Program-made: the position numbers and the translations under genes | The notes under the pieces: model-generated | Databases searched by the model: none | Told to the model about the DNA's origin: nothing | Seen by the model: only the letters and a program-made list of their open reading frames with translations | Shown: positions 1 to 9,531 of the stretch, piece after piece | Numbering within the stretch: the stretch's first letter is position 1 | Layout of the letters: every line of letters starts with the position of its first letter | Assembly (NCBI RefSeq): GCF_022508225.1 | Contig: NZ_JAETXJ010000002.1 | Coordinates: 434,001-498,000 of the forward strand | DNA: 64,000 nt | From: Desulfovibrio sp. UIB00 | GTDB taxonomy: Bacteria; Desulfobacterota; Desulfovibrionia; Desulfovibrionales; Desulfovibrionaceae | Direction: 5' to 3'

Positions 1-2
1 AG

Positions 3-59
3 AGCGTAGCTGCGGCCATTATGGCGGCGGACGCTCTGGGCAACGCATTCAGAAGCTAA
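3..59 (+). CDS. C-terminal end of an unidentified protein (partial)
   Basis: The window opens inside an open frame that reads 18 codons (SVAAAIMAADALGNAFRS) to a TAA at 57-59. A perfect hairpin follows 46 bases later, as expected after the last gene of a transcript. The Ala-rich helical tail does not identify the protein, and only the preceding sequence could. It could also be a chance frame, although the stop-then-terminator order favours a real gene end. Confidence 0.45.
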   Translation, partial: SVAAAIMAADALGNAFRS

Positions 60-105
60 AACTATCCTGCGGCGCAAGCCGTCAGGGCTGAAATTGTCAG
101 CAATA

Positions 106-137
106 GAAAGGGGATTCCTGCACGGGAATCCCCTTTC
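106..137 (+). terminator. Perfect 13-bp hairpin, terminator of the upstream gene
   Basis: Arms 106-118 and 125-137 are exact inverted repeats (GAAAGGGGATTCC and its complement) around a 6-base loop. The U-run after the stem is weak (CTGCGTATTTG), so efficiency is uncertain. It lies just after the partial gene ending at 59. The following 270 bases up to the next gene show no other gene. Confidence 0.7.
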
Positions 138-407
138 TGCGTATTTGCAGGGCAACGCTGAGAAGTCTGATCTCCAGTTATTCCCGGTTGGGGCGCATTT
201 TGTCGTTTTGCGGTTTGCGAGTGGGGGTTCCTTCACTGCTTAACAAGATATGAAAACCCCCATTGACTTTCCCCTGCACTGGAAGGTTACGCTGGTCTGA
301 AATAATCATTTGAGCACCTATCTGGTGCTGAGAATACATCTGAAAGGGTTTGTGGGCCGATATGTATTTTGTGGGGATTGTTTACGTTTAACGCCTGGAG
401 TCGTGTG

Positions 408-1475
408 ATGAAAAAAATTTGCCTTGCATTGTTTGTCAGTTGCTTTGTCTTTGCATTTACGCTCAGCCAGTCGGCCAACGCCGCTACAGAGCTGAAGCAC
501 TGGCCTGCTCCTGTGAAAGAACAGCTCGACAAGGTGATTGAAAAAAATGCCAATCAGGGCAACTTTGCCGTTTTTGACATGGACAACACGAGCTACCGCT
601 ATGATCTGGAAGAATCCCTGCTGGCCTACATGGAAATGAAGGGCGCGCTCTCACGCGAAAAGCTGCCCCAGGAACTGCGCCTCATTCCCTTCAAGGATAC
701 CAAGGACTTCAAGGAAGGTCTGGTCAGCTACTACTACCGCCTGTGCGAGACCGAAGACCTCATCTGCTATCCCTGGGTTGCGCAGGTTTTTGCTGGTTTT
801 ACGCTTAAGGAACTCAAGGGCCATGTGGACGGCCTGATGGAGTACAAAAAGCCCCTCAAGGCCAAGTATTACAGCGGCGATACCGTGAAAGAAGCCAGCA
901 TCAATCCGCCCAAGCCTTTCACCGGCATGCAGGAACTGTACGCCAAGCTGATGGAAAACGGCATCAACGTGTACGTTATGACTGCCGCCAGTGAAGAACT
1001 GGTGCGCATGGTGGCCAGCGACCCCAAGTACGGCTACAACGTCAAGCCTGAAAACGTCATTGGCGTCACCATGCTGCTCAAGGATCCCGCCAGCGGCGCC
1101 CTGACCACCTCGCGCCTCCAGATCGAAAAGGGCCAGTACGACCAGAAAAAGAACCTAGACATGCTGCTCACCACCTACCTCATGAATCCCATGACCTGGT
1201 ACGAAGGCAAGATGGGCACCATCCTTGGCTACATCGACCAGTGGAAAAAGCCCATCATCGTGGGCGGCGACACGCCCATTTCTGACGGTTACATGCTGCT
1301 GAACGGTGTGGACGTGGAAAAAGGCGGCGCGCGCGTGTGGATCAACCGCAAAGACAGCGCCATGAAGAAGATGGAAGGCATGTGGACCAAGGCCGCTGCC
1401 CGCCAGAAGGAACTGGGCCAGCCCGTCACCGCCGACAAGAACTGGCTTGTGGTCAAGCCCGAAGAAATTCAGTAG
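408..1475 (+). CDS. Secreted HAD-superfamily phosphatase, phosphorylcholine phosphatase (PchP)-like
   Basis: A 355-residue precursor. Residues 1-25 form a signal peptide: KK, a hydrophobic stretch, then a cut near SANA-A. HAD motif I is DMDNT at 57-61, with D57 the expected nucleophile and D59 the acid/base. Motif II is in VMTAASEE. Motif IV is GGDTPISD, close to the GDTPDSD of Pseudomonas PchP, and DMDNT is identical to that enzyme. Length also fits PchP (about 350). The likely role is periplasmic hydrolysis of phosphate monoesters such as phosphorylcholine, but the substrate is inferred. The ATG at 408 was chosen because GGAG lies 7 bases upstream and the signal peptide starts there; an in-frame TTG at 369 lacks both. 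The gene stands alone and ends before a strong terminator. Confidence 0.8.
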   Translation: MKKICLALFVSCFVFAFTLSQSANAATELKHWPAPVKEQLDKVIEKNANQGNFAVFDMDNTSYRYDLEESLLAYMEMKGALSREKLPQELRLIPFKDTKDFKEGLVSYYYRLCETEDLICYPWVAQVFAGFTLKELKGHVDGLMEYKKPLKAKYYSGDTVKEASINPPKPFTGMQELYAKLMENGINVYVMTAASEELVRMVASDPKYGYNVKPENVIGVTMLLKDPASGALTTSRLQIEKGQYDQKKNLDMLLTTYLMNPMTWYEGKMGTILGYIDQWKKPIIVGGDTPISDGYMLLNGVDVEKGGARVWINRKDSAMKKMEGMWTKAAARQKELGQPVTADKNWLVVKPEEIQ

Positions 1476-1584
1476 CCGGTGTGCACCCTCGGTTCCGCCT
1501 TCTGACGCCGTGATCTGACATTCAGCAGGATATTCCGCCAGATATCCCGCGCAACCTGTCCCACATCCCTACCCCCCAATAAGT

Positions 1585-1616
1585 GAGGCCCACACGAAAT
1601 GGTTCGTGTGGGCCTC
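1585..1616. terminator. Bidirectional terminator between the phosphatase gene and clpB
   Basis: A perfect 14-bp stem (1585-1598 with 1603-1616) closes a 4-base loop, ATGG. Both flanks are T-rich when read outward (ATGATTTTA on plus; ACTTATTGG on minus). It separates two convergent genes, so it probably serves both. Confidence 0.85.
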
Positions 1617-1651
1617 ATGATTTTAGCCTCTATACTGCGACCAGTGGGCGC

Positions 1652-4255
1652 TTACTCGGCCTTGAAGGTGAGTTTGTCGTCCGTGGCGTCCACCGTGACG
1701 CACTGGCCATCGCGGATTTTGCCGCCCACCAGTTCCTTGGCGAGCGGGGTTTCCACAGCCTGCTGCACGTAGCGTTTGAGTGGACGCGCGCCGTACACAG
1801 GGTCATACCCTGCATCGCCAATAAACTTGCGGGCCGCATCAGTAAGCTCAAGCCTGATCTTGCGGTCTTCAAGCCGCTTGCGCAGCCGGTTGACCTGAAG
1901 ATCCACAATGCGGGCGATCTGGTCGCGCCGCAGGGGCAGAAAGACCACGGTTTCGTCCACACGGTTGAGGAACTCGGGGCGAAAGTGCGCCCGCAGATCC
2001 TCCATGACCCTTTCCCTCGCGCCTTCCTTCAGCGAGCCGTCGGCGGAGATGCCGTCCAGCAGGTGCATGGAGCCGATGTTGGAGGTCATGATGACTATGC
2101 AGTTGCGAAAGTCCACCGTGCGTCCCTGGCTGTCCGTAAGGCGTCCATCGTCCAGCAGTTGCAGCAGGGTGTTGAACACATCGGGGTGCGCCTTTTCAAT
2201 CTCGTCAAACAGGATGACGGAGTAGGGCTTGCGGCGCACGGCTTCGGTAAGCTGACCGCCTTCGTCATAGCCCACGTATCCTGGAGGCGCGCCGATGAGC
2301 CGCGACACGGAGTGCTTCTCCATGTATTCGCTCATGTCGAGCCGCACCATGTTGTCTTCCGTATCAAAGAGCGCCTCGGCCAAAGCCTTGGAAAGCTCGG
2401 TCTTGCCAACGCCCGTGGGGCCAAGGAAGATGAACGAGCCTGTGGGCCGCGCCGGATCGGAAAGCCCCGCGCGGGCGCGCAGCACGGCATCGGCCACTGC
2501 TGTAACGGCTTCGTCCTGACCCACCACTCGCTCGTGCAGCTGGTCGCCCAGGCGCAGAAGTTTTTCGCGTTCGGATTCAAGCAGGCGCGTTACCGGAATG
2601 CCCGTCCACTTGCCCACAATTTCGGCCACATCGTCGGGGCGCACTTCTTCCTTAAGCAGACGCGGGCCTTCGTGTTCAGAACCAGCGCCGGAAGCGGAGG
2701 CCAGCTTCTTTTCCAGTTCAAGCAGTTTGGAGTACTTGAGTTCTGCGGCCTTGTTGAGGTCGTAGGCGCGCTCGGCCTGCTCAATGGCAAGTTTGGTCTG
2801 CTCGATCTGCTCCTTGATTTCGCGTACATGATCGATGGAGCCTTTTTCGCTCTCCCACTGTTTGCGCATGTTGGCCTGCTGGGCGCGCAGGTCAGCCAGT
2901 TCGTTCTCAAGCTTTTCAAGGCGCTCGCGCGAGGCGGCGTCTGTTTCGCGGCGCAGGGCTTCGCGCTCGATTTCGAGCTGCATGACCTTACGGTTCACTT
3001 CGTCCAGATCAGCGGGCAACGAGTCGATCTCTGTGCGGATCATGGCTGCGGCCTCGTCAATGAGGTCAATGGCCTTGTCCGGCAACTGGCGGTCGGTGAT
3101 ATAGCGGTGCGAAAGCACCACCGCTTCAACAATTGCCGAGTCGCTGATGCGCACGCCGTGGTGCACCTCGAAGCGTTCCTTCAACCCGCGCAGGATGGAG
3201 ATGGCGTCTTCCACCGTGGGTTCTTCAACCATGACTGGCTGGAAGCGGCGTTCCAGAGCCGGGTCTTTTTCAATATATTTGCGGTACTCGTCCACCGTGG
3301 TCGCGCCGATGCAGTGCAGCTCGCCGCGCGCCAGCATGGGCTTGAGCAGATTGCCCGCATCCATTGCGCCTTCTGTCTTGCCCGCGCCCACGATGGTGTG
3401 CAGTTCGTCGATGAACAGAATGATCTGCCCCTCGCTCTTTTCCACCTCGTTGAGCACGGCCTTGAGGCGTTCCTCGAACTCGCCACGGTATTTTGCGCCG
3501 GCAATGAGTGCGCCCATATCAAGAGCAAAGAGCTTGCGGCCCTTGAGGCCCTCAGGCACGTCTCCCTTGACGATGCGGAAGGCCAGACCTTCCACGATGG
3601 CGGTTTTGCCCACGCCCGCCTCGCCAATGAGCACCGGGTTGTTCTTGGTGCGGCGCGAGAGAATGCGGATAACGCGGCGGATTTCGGAATCGCGGCCAAT
3701 GACCGGGTCCATCTTGCCCTGCCGGGCTGCCTCCACGAGATCGCGGGCGTACTTGGTCAGCGCTTCAAATGTGTCTTCGGGGGTGGCGCTGGTCACGCGC
3801 GCGCCGCCGCGCAGCTCTTCCATGGCTGCCACAAAACGGGCGCGGGCGATCTTGTATTCCTTGAAAACTTCGCCAAGGGGCGAGGAGGGCGCAACATCGG
3901 TAAGCGCGGCAAACAGATGGTCAACGCTTACGTATTCGTCCTTCATGCGGTTGGCTTCGTTCTGCGCATCGCCCAGAATTTTTGCCAGCCGTTGGGTAAT
4001 CATGATCTTGTTGGGGTCCATGCCGCCGCCGGAAACAGAAGGCCGCTTGCGCAGCGCGCCCTCGATGGCAACGCTGAGGGCCTTGGGCTGCACGCCCATC
4101 TGTTCCAGAATGCGCGGCACGATGCCGTTTTCCTGCTGCACGAGGGCCAGGGCCAGATGCTCGGCATCCGTCTCCTGATGGCCCATACCTGCGGCAATGC
4201 TCTGGGCCTGACCCACAGCCTCGCGGGCTTTATCCGTAAATTTGTTGATGTCCAT
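1652..4255 (-). CDS. clpB: ATP-dependent disaggregase ClpB (Hsp100)
   Basis: An 867-residue protein, the usual ClpB length. Order: Clp N-domain repeats (1-145); first AAA+ module with Walker A GEAGVGKT near 200 and the central pore YRGEFEERL; a long charged coiled-coil middle domain (about 395-530) that binds DnaK; second AAA+ module with GPTGVGKT near 600 and pore [10 protein letters not shown]-terminal D2-small domain. It threads aggregated proteins through its pore with DnaK/DnaJ help in the cytoplasm. I start at [13 protein letters not shown], the family N-terminus. It is last in an operon after cbpA and cbpM, coupling a J-protein with the disaggregase. No CIRCE or clear sigma-32 promoter was seen upstream of cbpA. 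Confidence 0.97.
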   Translation of the reverse strand: MDINKFTDKAREAVGQAQSIAAGMGHQETDAEHLALALVQQENGIVPRILEQMGVQPKALSVAIEGALRKRPSVSGGGMDPNKIMITQRLAKILGDAQNEANRMKDEYVSVDHLFAALTDVAPSSPLGEVFKEYKIARARFVAAMEELRGGARVTSATPEDTFEALTKYARDLVEAARQGKMDPVIGRDSEIRRVIRILSRRTKNNPVLIGEAGVGKTAIVEGLAFRIVKGDVPEGLKGRKLFALDMGALIAGAKYRGEFEERLKAVLNEVEKSEGQIILFIDELHTIVGAGKTEGAMDAGNLLKPMLARGELHCIGATTVDEYRKYIEKDPALERRFQPVMVEEPTVEDAISILRGLKERFEVHHGVRISDSAIVEAVVLSHRYITDRQLPDKAIDLIDEAAAMIRTEIDSLPADLDEVNRKVMQLEIEREALRRETDAASRERLEKLENELADLRAQQANMRKQWESEKGSIDHVREIKEQIEQTKLAIEQAERAYDLNKAAELKYSKLLELEKKLASASGAGSEHEGPRLLKEEVRPDDVAEIVGKWTGIPVTRLLESEREKLLRLGDQLHERVVGQDEAVTAVADAVLRARAGLSDPARPTGSFIFLGPTGVGKTELSKALAEALFDTEDNMVRLDMSEYMEKHSVSRLIGAPPGYVGYDEGGQLTEAVRRKPYSVILFDEIEKAHPDVFNTLLQLLDDGRLTDSQGRTVDFRNCIVIMTSNIGSMHLLDGISADGSLKEGARERVMEDLRAHFRPEFLNRVDETVVFLPLRRDQIARIVDLQVNRLRKRLEDRKIRLELTDAARKFIGDAGYDPVYGARPLKRYVQQAVETPLAKELVGGKIRDGQCVTVDATDDKLTFKAE

Positions 4256-4336
4256 AAGCTTCCTCCACACGCGCCCGCGCTGCGGCGGGCAAAATTTTGT
4301 TATTTCTGGCCGGGAGGCTGCATGCTCTCAAACCGG

Positions 4337-4654
4337 CTATTCGTCTTCAAAATGCTGCAGGCGTTGCACCCTGCGTTCCAGAGAATCTATGCGCTCCAGA
4401 AGATCCACAATAATAGTGCCGCCGAGCACGGGCAGCTCAAAGTCGCAACAGATGCGCTCAAGCTTGCGTACACGGTAGATGTCTACATCGCGAAAAAGGA
4501 AATCCTGCGCCGCGCTGGTGCGGGCTTCAATCCAGCCAAGGCCCATCAGTTCCTGAAGCCGCTCCGGCGCTATGCCTGTGGCTTCAATGAATTCCTGCCA
4601 GACCATGACCGTTGAAGGCACGGGCAGTGAAGGTTTTTTCGGGGTCATGCTCAT
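4337..4654 (-). CDS. cbpM: Chaperone modulator CbpM-like (MerR-type helix-turn-helix)
   Basis: A 105-residue protein. The central part (VWQEFIEATGIAPERLQELMGLGWIE, then FRDVDIYRVRKLERICCDFEL) has the MerR-like fold of CbpM, the specific partner and inhibitor of the J-protein CbpA. A C-terminal coiled coil follows (LLERIDSLERRVQRLQ). Identity is supported by its place directly after cbpA and before clpB. The ATG at 4654 has GGAGG 6 bases upstream; another ATG two codons later is possible. A cysteine pair (ICC) sits before the coiled coil. In E. coli CbpM binds the J-domain of CbpA; the same role here is inferred. Confidence 0.85.
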   Translation of the reverse strand: MSMTPKKPSLPVPSTVMVWQEFIEATGIAPERLQELMGLGWIEARTSAAQDFLFRDVDIYRVRKLERICCDFELPVLGGTIIVDLLERIDSLERRVQRLQHFEDE

Positions 4655-4727
4655 TTGTGTCCTCCACCAGTAACCGTATCGGTTGCCGCCTGCGGCGGCG
4701 CCGCTGGAATATGCATGCAAACCCTGC

Positions 4728-4758
4728 GCAGCCGCCGGGGGTGTCCGCTGGCGGCTGC
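4728..4758. other. Hairpin between cbpA and cbpM
   Basis: Perfect 9-bp arms at 4728-4736 and 4750-4758 (GCAGCCGCC and its complement) enclose a 13-base loop. No T-run follows on the minus strand, so it is more likely an mRNA processing or stability element that tunes cbpM-clpB against cbpA than a full terminator. Confidence 0.4.
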
Positions 4759-4769
4759 CTGATTGTTCC

Positions 4770-5750
4770 CTACGCGCGGGCCTTGAATGTTGATATCTCG
4801 GCCAGCTTGTTCCACAGATCGCGTTCTTCGTCCGTGATCTGGGCGGGAACCCGAATCATGATCTTTGCCAGCAGGTCGCCCCGCTTGTCGCCAGCGCCCA
4901 GGCCCTTGCCGCGCAGGCGGAACTTGCGCCCGGAGCTGGAGCCTGCGGGAATCTGCATTTCTACGCTGCCTTCAAGGGTAGGCACTTCAACCCGCGCGCC
5001 CAGAGCTGCTTCCCACGGGGCCAGGGTCAGATCGCATTGCAGGTTGTCTCCGTCCACCTTGAAAACATGGTGGGGCAGATAGCGCACCCGCAAAAAGAGG
5101 TCGCCCGGCGTGCCGCCCGGCGCAGGGTCGCCCTGCCCGGCGAGGCGCAGTTTTGCCCCCTCGCGGATGCCGGCGGGCACATTGACCTCAAGGGTCTTTG
5201 AACCTGCGGGCATGTTGATGGACACGGAGCGCGGGCCGCCGCGCATCACTTCTTCAAGGCTCAGGGCCAGCTCCGCCTCCACATCGCGGCCACGCCGCTG
5301 ACGGGACGAAAATCCGCCAAAGGGATCAGGGCCAAAATTGGCCCCGCGCCCGCCAGCTTGCCCGCCGAAGGGGCCGCCGAACTGAGCGCCGCCGCCATAC
5401 TGGCCACCGCCGCCAAACAGGGTTTCAAAAAAGTCTGAAAAGCCCGAACCGTCAAAATTTTTGCCGTTGAACGTGAAATGCACATTCTCAAAGCCCGGTT
5501 CGCCCTGAAACTGCTGGCCGTGTTGCCAGTTGGGGCCAAGCTGGTCGTACAGTTTGCGCTTTTCCGGGTCTTTGAGCACTTCATAGGCTTCGTTGATTTC
5601 CTTAAACTTCTCCTCTGCCTGCTTGTCGCCGGGATTGAGGTCGGGGTGGTATTTGCGGGCCAGCTTTTTGTAAGCCTTGGAGACCTCCTCGGCTTTCGCT
5701 GCGCGCTCTACTCCCAGAAGTTTGTAATAATCCTTGTACGATACTGCCAT
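4770..5750 (-). CDS. cbpA: DnaJ-class co-chaperone CbpA (curved-DNA-binding type)
   Basis: A 326-residue protein. The N-terminal J-domain ([22 protein letters not shown]) carries the HPD signature (KYHPDLNPG, around 35-37) needed to stimulate DnaK ATPase. A Gly/Phe-rich linker (about 75-150) contains [15 protein letters not shown]. Two C-terminal beta-sandwich substrate-binding domains follow (from about 155), with no zinc finger, which makes it class II/CbpA rather than DnaJ. The start has GGGGAG about 9 bases upstream. It is the first gene of the operon with cbpM and clpB. About 160 bases of intergenic DNA separate it from the end of the phage element. Confidence 0.93.
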   Translation of the reverse strand: MAVSYKDYYKLLGVERAAKAEEVSKAYKKLARKYHPDLNPGDKQAEEKFKEINEAYEVLKDPEKRKLYDQLGPNWQHGQQFQGEPGFENVHFTFNGKNFDGSGFSDFFETLFGGGGQYGGGAQFGGPFGGQAGGRGANFGPDPFGGFSSRQRRGRDVEAELALSLEEVMRGGPRSVSINMPAGSKTLEVNVPAGIREGAKLRLAGQGDPAPGGTPGDLFLRVRYLPHHVFKVDGDNLQCDLTLAPWEAALGARVEVPTLEGSVEMQIPAGSSSGRKFRLRGKGLGAGDKRGDLLAKIMIRVPAQITDEERDLWNKLAEISTFKARA

Positions 5751-5912
5751 GATGCGTGCTCCCCGTCGGGTCGTTTCCTTGACGTGCGTCCAGAATACAC
5801 CTGTTCACAACGCCTGCCCATAAAAAGTAATATCGGGCCGCGCATCGTCAATAGGCAAATGCCGTGTTTTTGTCTGGCATTACGCGGGGCTTTCCATAAA
5901 CAGCAACAAAAG

Positions 5913-5944
5913 GCCCCTGCCGCCCGAAAGGGAACGGCAGGGGC
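5913..5944 (-). terminator. Terminator of the phage late operon
   Basis: A 10-bp GC-rich stem (5913-5922 with 5935-5944) is followed on the minus strand by TTTTGTTG, an intrinsic terminator. It lies 27 bases after the last late gene and so marks the end of the late transcript. No gene remains between here and the cbpA start at 5750. Confidence 0.85.
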
Positions 5945-5970
5945 TTATAGGCATGGCAGTGACAGGTGGC

Positions 5971-6546
5971 CTACGGCAGCAGCGGGCCGCGTGAACCGAT
6001 GGTGTAAAAGTTGCGGCCCACGCGGGAGGCTCCGTTGAGCAGGGTGCTGCTCAGGCCAAGGTAATCCGTTTCGGCGCGCGAGCCGGCAAAGTCGGCGTTG
6101 GATGCCGACACAGCCGACTGGTTGCGCAGGCTCCAGGCCTGCATGTCTTGCGAATGAGCCCTGCTTTGCCCCTGCTGCTCGGCGGAGAGAGCGTCCAGTT
6201 CGCCTTTTTCGGCGGTGTCCAGGGCTTTATCCAGTGTGGAGCCTGCATCGGTTTGCGCTCCTGATGCCCCGGCCTGAGCGCGTTGCGCGCCGATGATGCG
6301 AGCCGCCTCCTGCCGCTTGGCCTGCGCGGCTTCGTATCCTGCGCGGCGTTCCTGCCGGGCGGCCTCGTCTGCCGCCTGTGCGCTCAGTTCCGCTTGCTGG
6401 GCGTTGCGGGCCGCAAGGTCGGACTGGTATTCCGTCTGCTGGCGGCGGTTTTCTGCCTGCTGCACGGCGCTCACGGTTCCGGCTGCTGCCCCGGCGAGGG
6501 CCACGGCTGCGCTGATCATGGCGGCGGTGCTGGTTGCAATGGCCAT
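5971..6546 (-). CDS. Virion core protein, T7 gp14-like
   Basis: A 191-residue protein, close to T7 gp14 (196). An N-terminal hydrophobic Ala/Gly stretch (residues 5-27) is followed by a long helical, Gln/Ala/Glu-rich body (30-150). This layout is typical of the small inner-core/ejection protein that forms an outer-membrane channel in T7-type phages. Its start overlaps the upstream stop (TAATG), with GAGGAGG upstream. It is the last gene of the late operon. In T7 the large ejection proteins gp15 and gp16 would follow; here a terminator follows instead. Function is inferred from layout, size and position. Confidence 0.6.
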   Translation of the reverse strand: MAIATSTAAMISAAVALAGAAAGTVSAVQQAENRRQQTEYQSDLAARNAQQAELSAQAADEAARQERRAGYEAAQAKRQEAARIIGAQRAQAGASGAQTDAGSTLDKALDTAEKGELDALSAEQQGQSRAHSQDMQAWSLRNQSAVSASNADFAGSRAETDYLGLSSTLLNGASRVGRNFYTIGSRGPLLP

Positions 6547-7097
6547 TAGCTGTCCTCCTCAATTGTTCCTGCGGCCTTTGTTCCTGCGGCCTTGGCTGGC
6601 GCTGGCGGCAGGGTTTTGTGCCAGATGGTCTCCGTGGGCTGCGCTCCAAGGCGGCGGTAGAGCGCATGGCAGGGGCGGGACGCTGGCGAACTGTACTGCA
6701 CAAGGTTCACGCCGCGCGCGGCAAGGGCCGACTCCGCGTGGCGCAGCAGCCGCAGGGCAAACAGGCCGCCGCGTGCGCCAGGGGCAAGATACAGCCCGTC
6801 CAGAGCCGCCAGCAGAGTTTGCGGGCAGTGCGGGCAAGACACCAGGGTAAAGACGGCATAGCCTGCCAGTGGAGCGCCGGAAGTATTGGAGGTTGCGCCG
6901 TGGTCGTCCTCGGCAAGCCCCCGTGCGGCGCTGATGTGCAGCATGCCCAGCCGTTCAAGGCTGGCATAGCGTTCATGATCAAGTCGGTAACGCTGTGCGT
7001 CATGCAGGGCGGCTTCCACCTCATCCCAGTGGGCGGCGGCGAGTTGTTCCGCTTCTGCGGCTACCTGCGAAAATGTTTCTGTTGCTATGGTCAGCAT
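6546..7097 (-). CDS. Phage GNAT-like acetyltransferase-fold protein
   Basis: A 183-residue protein. Residues 85-165 resemble a GNAT fold: a beta strand (GYAVFTLVSCPH), then a loop and helix (LYLAPGARGGLFALRLLRHAESALAARG) like the acetyl-CoA pyrophosphate-binding region, and a terminal YRRLGAQ. Genes of this kind commonly sit between the tail tube B and gp14-like genes of podoviruses; their role is unknown. The ATG at 7097 has AGGAG 7 bases upstream. A CPHC motif is present near 123. Catalytic activity cannot be judged from sequence. Confidence 0.55.
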   Translation of the reverse strand: MLTIATETFSQVAAEAEQLAAAHWDEVEAALHDAQRYRLDHERYASLERLGMLHISAARGLAEDDHGATSNTSGAPLAGYAVFTLVSCPHCPQTLLAALDGLYLAPGARGGLFALRLLRHAESALAARGVNLVQYSSPASRPCHALYRRLGAQPTETIWHKTLPPAPAKAAGTKAAGTIEEDS

Positions 7098-7114
7098 GGA
7101 TTGCTCCTGCCGTG

Positions 7115-9157
7115 TCAGGCAAAGGTTATGTCCAGCGTGAGCGCAAGAAGGCGAAAGGGCAGGGGACGCCGCTGCACCAGCCAGATGCTCGTTTGGTTGT
7201 CCCAACCGCCGCTGGGAGCGCAGGTGATGTCGCCGGAGAATGGCTGCACGGCTTCGCCCCAGTGCTCCGGCATGAAGGGCAGGTCGTACAGTTCGTTGCG
7301 GCTTGGGCCGTATTGCCCGCCTACGCTACGATACAGGCGCAGCGAGCAGGAACCGTAGGCCCGCCCTTGCGCCAGTGTCGTGCCGGAATTGAAGTCACCC
7401 TCAACAGGCAGAGGGGAGAGCACTGATACATACGGCAGGCCTGCCTGCACCACGGAGGCCGCGTAGGGCAGCTCTATGCGGCCATTACGCACCACGCAGC
7501 CCTCCACAGGGCTGCCGTCCGCCAGTACGGAAAGCGCGCAGCCTTCCAGATGATCCAGGCCTTCCACGGTTGAAGCTGGCGTATCTGTGCGGATGCCAAG
7601 GCCGCAATCCACAAAATAGGCTTCGGCAATGGGCTGGCTGTCGGCCCAGACCGGGGCCAGCCGCTCCAGAAAATAGCGCGTCCGGCCTGCAATGGTGCGG
7701 CGCACCACAAGGGCCAGCGCGTCGCCGTCCTGATCCGCCACTGTTGCGGCAGAAATAACCTCGCCGTCTGTCACATGGCGCGACCATCCCCAGATGTCGT
7801 GCTCCTTCATGTAGGTAAAACCCAGCAGCAGGCCGTCATCGCGCACGCACCAGATAGTTGAGCCGGGAGTTTGCTGATAGGCCCACTGTTTGATGGTGTG
7901 CCCCTCAAACAGGTGAGGGGCAAGAATGGAAAGATCGTTGCCAGAATAGCCGTCTTTTTCCAGCGAATAGAAAAGATCGCGCACTCGCGAGCCGTGGCGC
8001 TGCACATGCAGCACCGAGTTGCCGATGATGATGGGTGCAAGCCCCGCGCTGCCCCAGTACGACTGGGCGGTGATGCTGACCTTCTGGGGCGTGATGGCCG
8101 ATCCATCGCCGCCGCTGGCCTTGTATTCGCTACCGGAGGTGCCCACCAGAAGATCGCCGAAGCTGGCAACCCAGGTTACAGAGTCTATGGAGCCGGAGGC
8201 GATGAGGTATTCCACCGGATCATCATCCTGCAAGGGGCGCGACTTGCGGAAGGATTCAAAATCTCCAGTGCGAGACATGTAAAATGCCTGCGGCGTGCCG
8301 GGGGTGGCGGCAAGCACCATGCGCTGCTGGTGAAAGGCCACCACGCCGGGATTATTGTTGTCGGCAAAAGGATTCCAGTCTTCGCGAGGCGTGTCTGTGG
8401 TGTCGGCCTTGTAGTTCTGGTCGCTGAAACTGGTGCCGGAGGCAACGCCGATAAATCCGAAGTAGCCCGCTTCCTCGCGGTAAACGTTATATTCCGCAGC
8501 GCCTTGAACGGCAGGCCAGCTTATGGTTGTGCTGTTGCCCACCACCCAGTCGGAGGGGTGCCGCGCGCCTTTGCATTCACCTGCTGGCGAGGCGAGGGAC
8601 TGCCTGCCGTTGCCATCCACCGCCGCCACCTTGTACCGCAGGGTGTATGAACCGCCGCTGCCAGTAAAGGCCAGCGTGGGTGCGGCGGGGACGGGCAGGG
8701 ATGTGTTCAGTTTTACCTGTTCCAGGCTCCAGGTATAGTTTCCACCCGGTGCGTCGCGCCGTACTATTTTGTGCAGCGGATATTTCTGGTGGGCCAGATA
8801 GACCACATCACCCACCTGCGCGTGGCAGAGCGAAAGCAGATCTTCCGCCGCATAGGGGGTCGCCATGACAGGTGCCGTGGAGAATCCGGAAACTGTTGCA
8901 ACGCGCAGGGTTTTTTCGCCAAAAACAAGAAGAAAATTCTGACTTGGATGCGCGCTGAAGGTGAAGGGGAGCAACACGGAATACGCCCCAAGCTCAGCCA
9001 GAAAGCGGGTGCCGGGCCGCCGGGCCACATCGCCATGCAGGCCGGGGAGCATGTTTTCCATGCAGGCAACGCAGTTGCGGTAACGGGAAAGATCGTACCG
9101 GGCCGAGAGCGTGGGCGATATTTCACCGCCAGTAAAGTTTTGCAGGGCTATGCGCAT
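7115..9157 (-). CDS. Tail tubular protein B (T7 gp12-like)
   Basis: A 680-residue structural protein. The start (MRIALQNFTGGEISPTLSA) with ENMLPGLHGDVARRPGTRFL is a conserved beginning of podovirus tail-nozzle proteins. The rest is beta-rich, with a fibronectin-like stretch around 185-260 (AAPTLAFTGSGGSYTLRYKVAAVD). T7 gp12 has 794 residues. It forms the distal part of the short tail through which DNA leaves. The start overlaps the preceding fibre-chaperone gene by 10 bases; the site upstream (GGAACAGCC) is only moderate. Neighbours on both sides are tail genes. Confidence 0.75.
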   Translation of the reverse strand: MRIALQNFTGGEISPTLSARYDLSRYRNCVACMENMLPGLHGDVARRPGTRFLAELGAYSVLLPFTFSAHPSQNFLLVFGEKTLRVATVSGFSTAPVMATPYAAEDLLSLCHAQVGDVVYLAHQKYPLHKIVRRDAPGGNYTWSLEQVKLNTSLPVPAAPTLAFTGSGGSYTLRYKVAAVDGNGRQSLASPAGECKGARHPSDWVVGNSTTISWPAVQGAAEYNVYREEAGYFGFIGVASGTSFSDQNYKADTTDTPREDWNPFADNNNPGVVAFHQQRMVLAATPGTPQAFYMSRTGDFESFRKSRPLQDDDPVEYLIASGSIDSVTWVASFGDLLVGTSGSEYKASGGDGSAITPQKVSITAQSYWGSAGLAPIIIGNSVLHVQRHGSRVRDLFYSLEKDGYSGNDLSILAPHLFEGHTIKQWAYQQTPGSTIWCVRDDGLLLGFTYMKEHDIWGWSRHVTDGEVISAATVADQDGDALALVVRRTIAGRTRYFLERLAPVWADSQPIAEAYFVDCGLGIRTDTPASTVEGLDHLEGCALSVLADGSPVEGCVVRNGRIELPYAASVVQAGLPYVSVLSPLPVEGDFNSGTTLAQGRAYGSCSLRLYRSVGGQYGPSRNELYDLPFMPEHWGEAVQPFSGDITCAPSGGWDNQTSIWLVQRRPLPFRLLALTLDITFA

Positions 9158-9531
9158 GGCTGTTCCGTCTGCAAAGTACAAGGAGCATCGGGCCACGGCG
9201 TAGCCTCGCCGCCGCCGTCCCACGGCGCGCCGGACTGTTCGGGCAGGGCGCGCAGGGCGGCCCGGTATGTCTTGACAAGCGCCAGATTGTCCGCGCGGAT
9301 AGGGTAGTCGGCCAGCAGATACTTGTCCGTAGCTGCAAGCCGCACATCACGAGCGGCGCGCAGGGATTCAAAGATAGCTTCCGCAGGCCGTGGCGGTTCT
9401 TCCCCGGCCTTATACGGCTTGCCATCCCATCCACGCACCACCTCATAATCCATCTTGACACTGCCGGGGAATGGCTGCGCGTCCCACATCTCAATATCAC
9501 CAGCGGCATTTTTAATTACGTATGTAGACAT
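9148..9531 (-). CDS. Putative tail fibre assembly/chaperone protein
   Basis: A 127-residue protein directly after the tail fibre, with stop and start overlapping as TGATG. N-terminal Tyr-Val-Ile and Gly-Asp motifs are followed by a segment (LRAARDVRLAATDKYLLADYPIRADNLALVKTYRAALRALPEQ) typical of small phage fibre-assembly proteins, which carry a conserved 'R..A..aTD..ll.D....' helix. The family assignment rests on this pattern and on position. Such proteins assist fibre folding or trimerisation. Confidence 0.6.
   Translation of the reverse strand: MSTYVIKNAAGDIEMWDAQPFPGSVKMDYEVVRGWDGKPYKAGEEPPRPAEAIFESLRAARDVRLAATDKYLLADYPIRADNLALVKTYRAALRALPEQSGAPWDGGGEATPWPDAPCTLQTEQPCA

Noticed and set aside
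1583..4615. A 1010-codon open frame on the plus strand over clpB, cbpM and their leaders
   Set aside because: It is the antisense shadow of clpB (GC-rich codons); its translation lacks domains, while the minus strand gives a full ClpB.
5751..5912. Heat-shock (sigma-32 or CIRCE) promoter before cbpA
   Set aside because: No CTTGAA/CCCCAT pair or CIRCE inverted repeat was seen.
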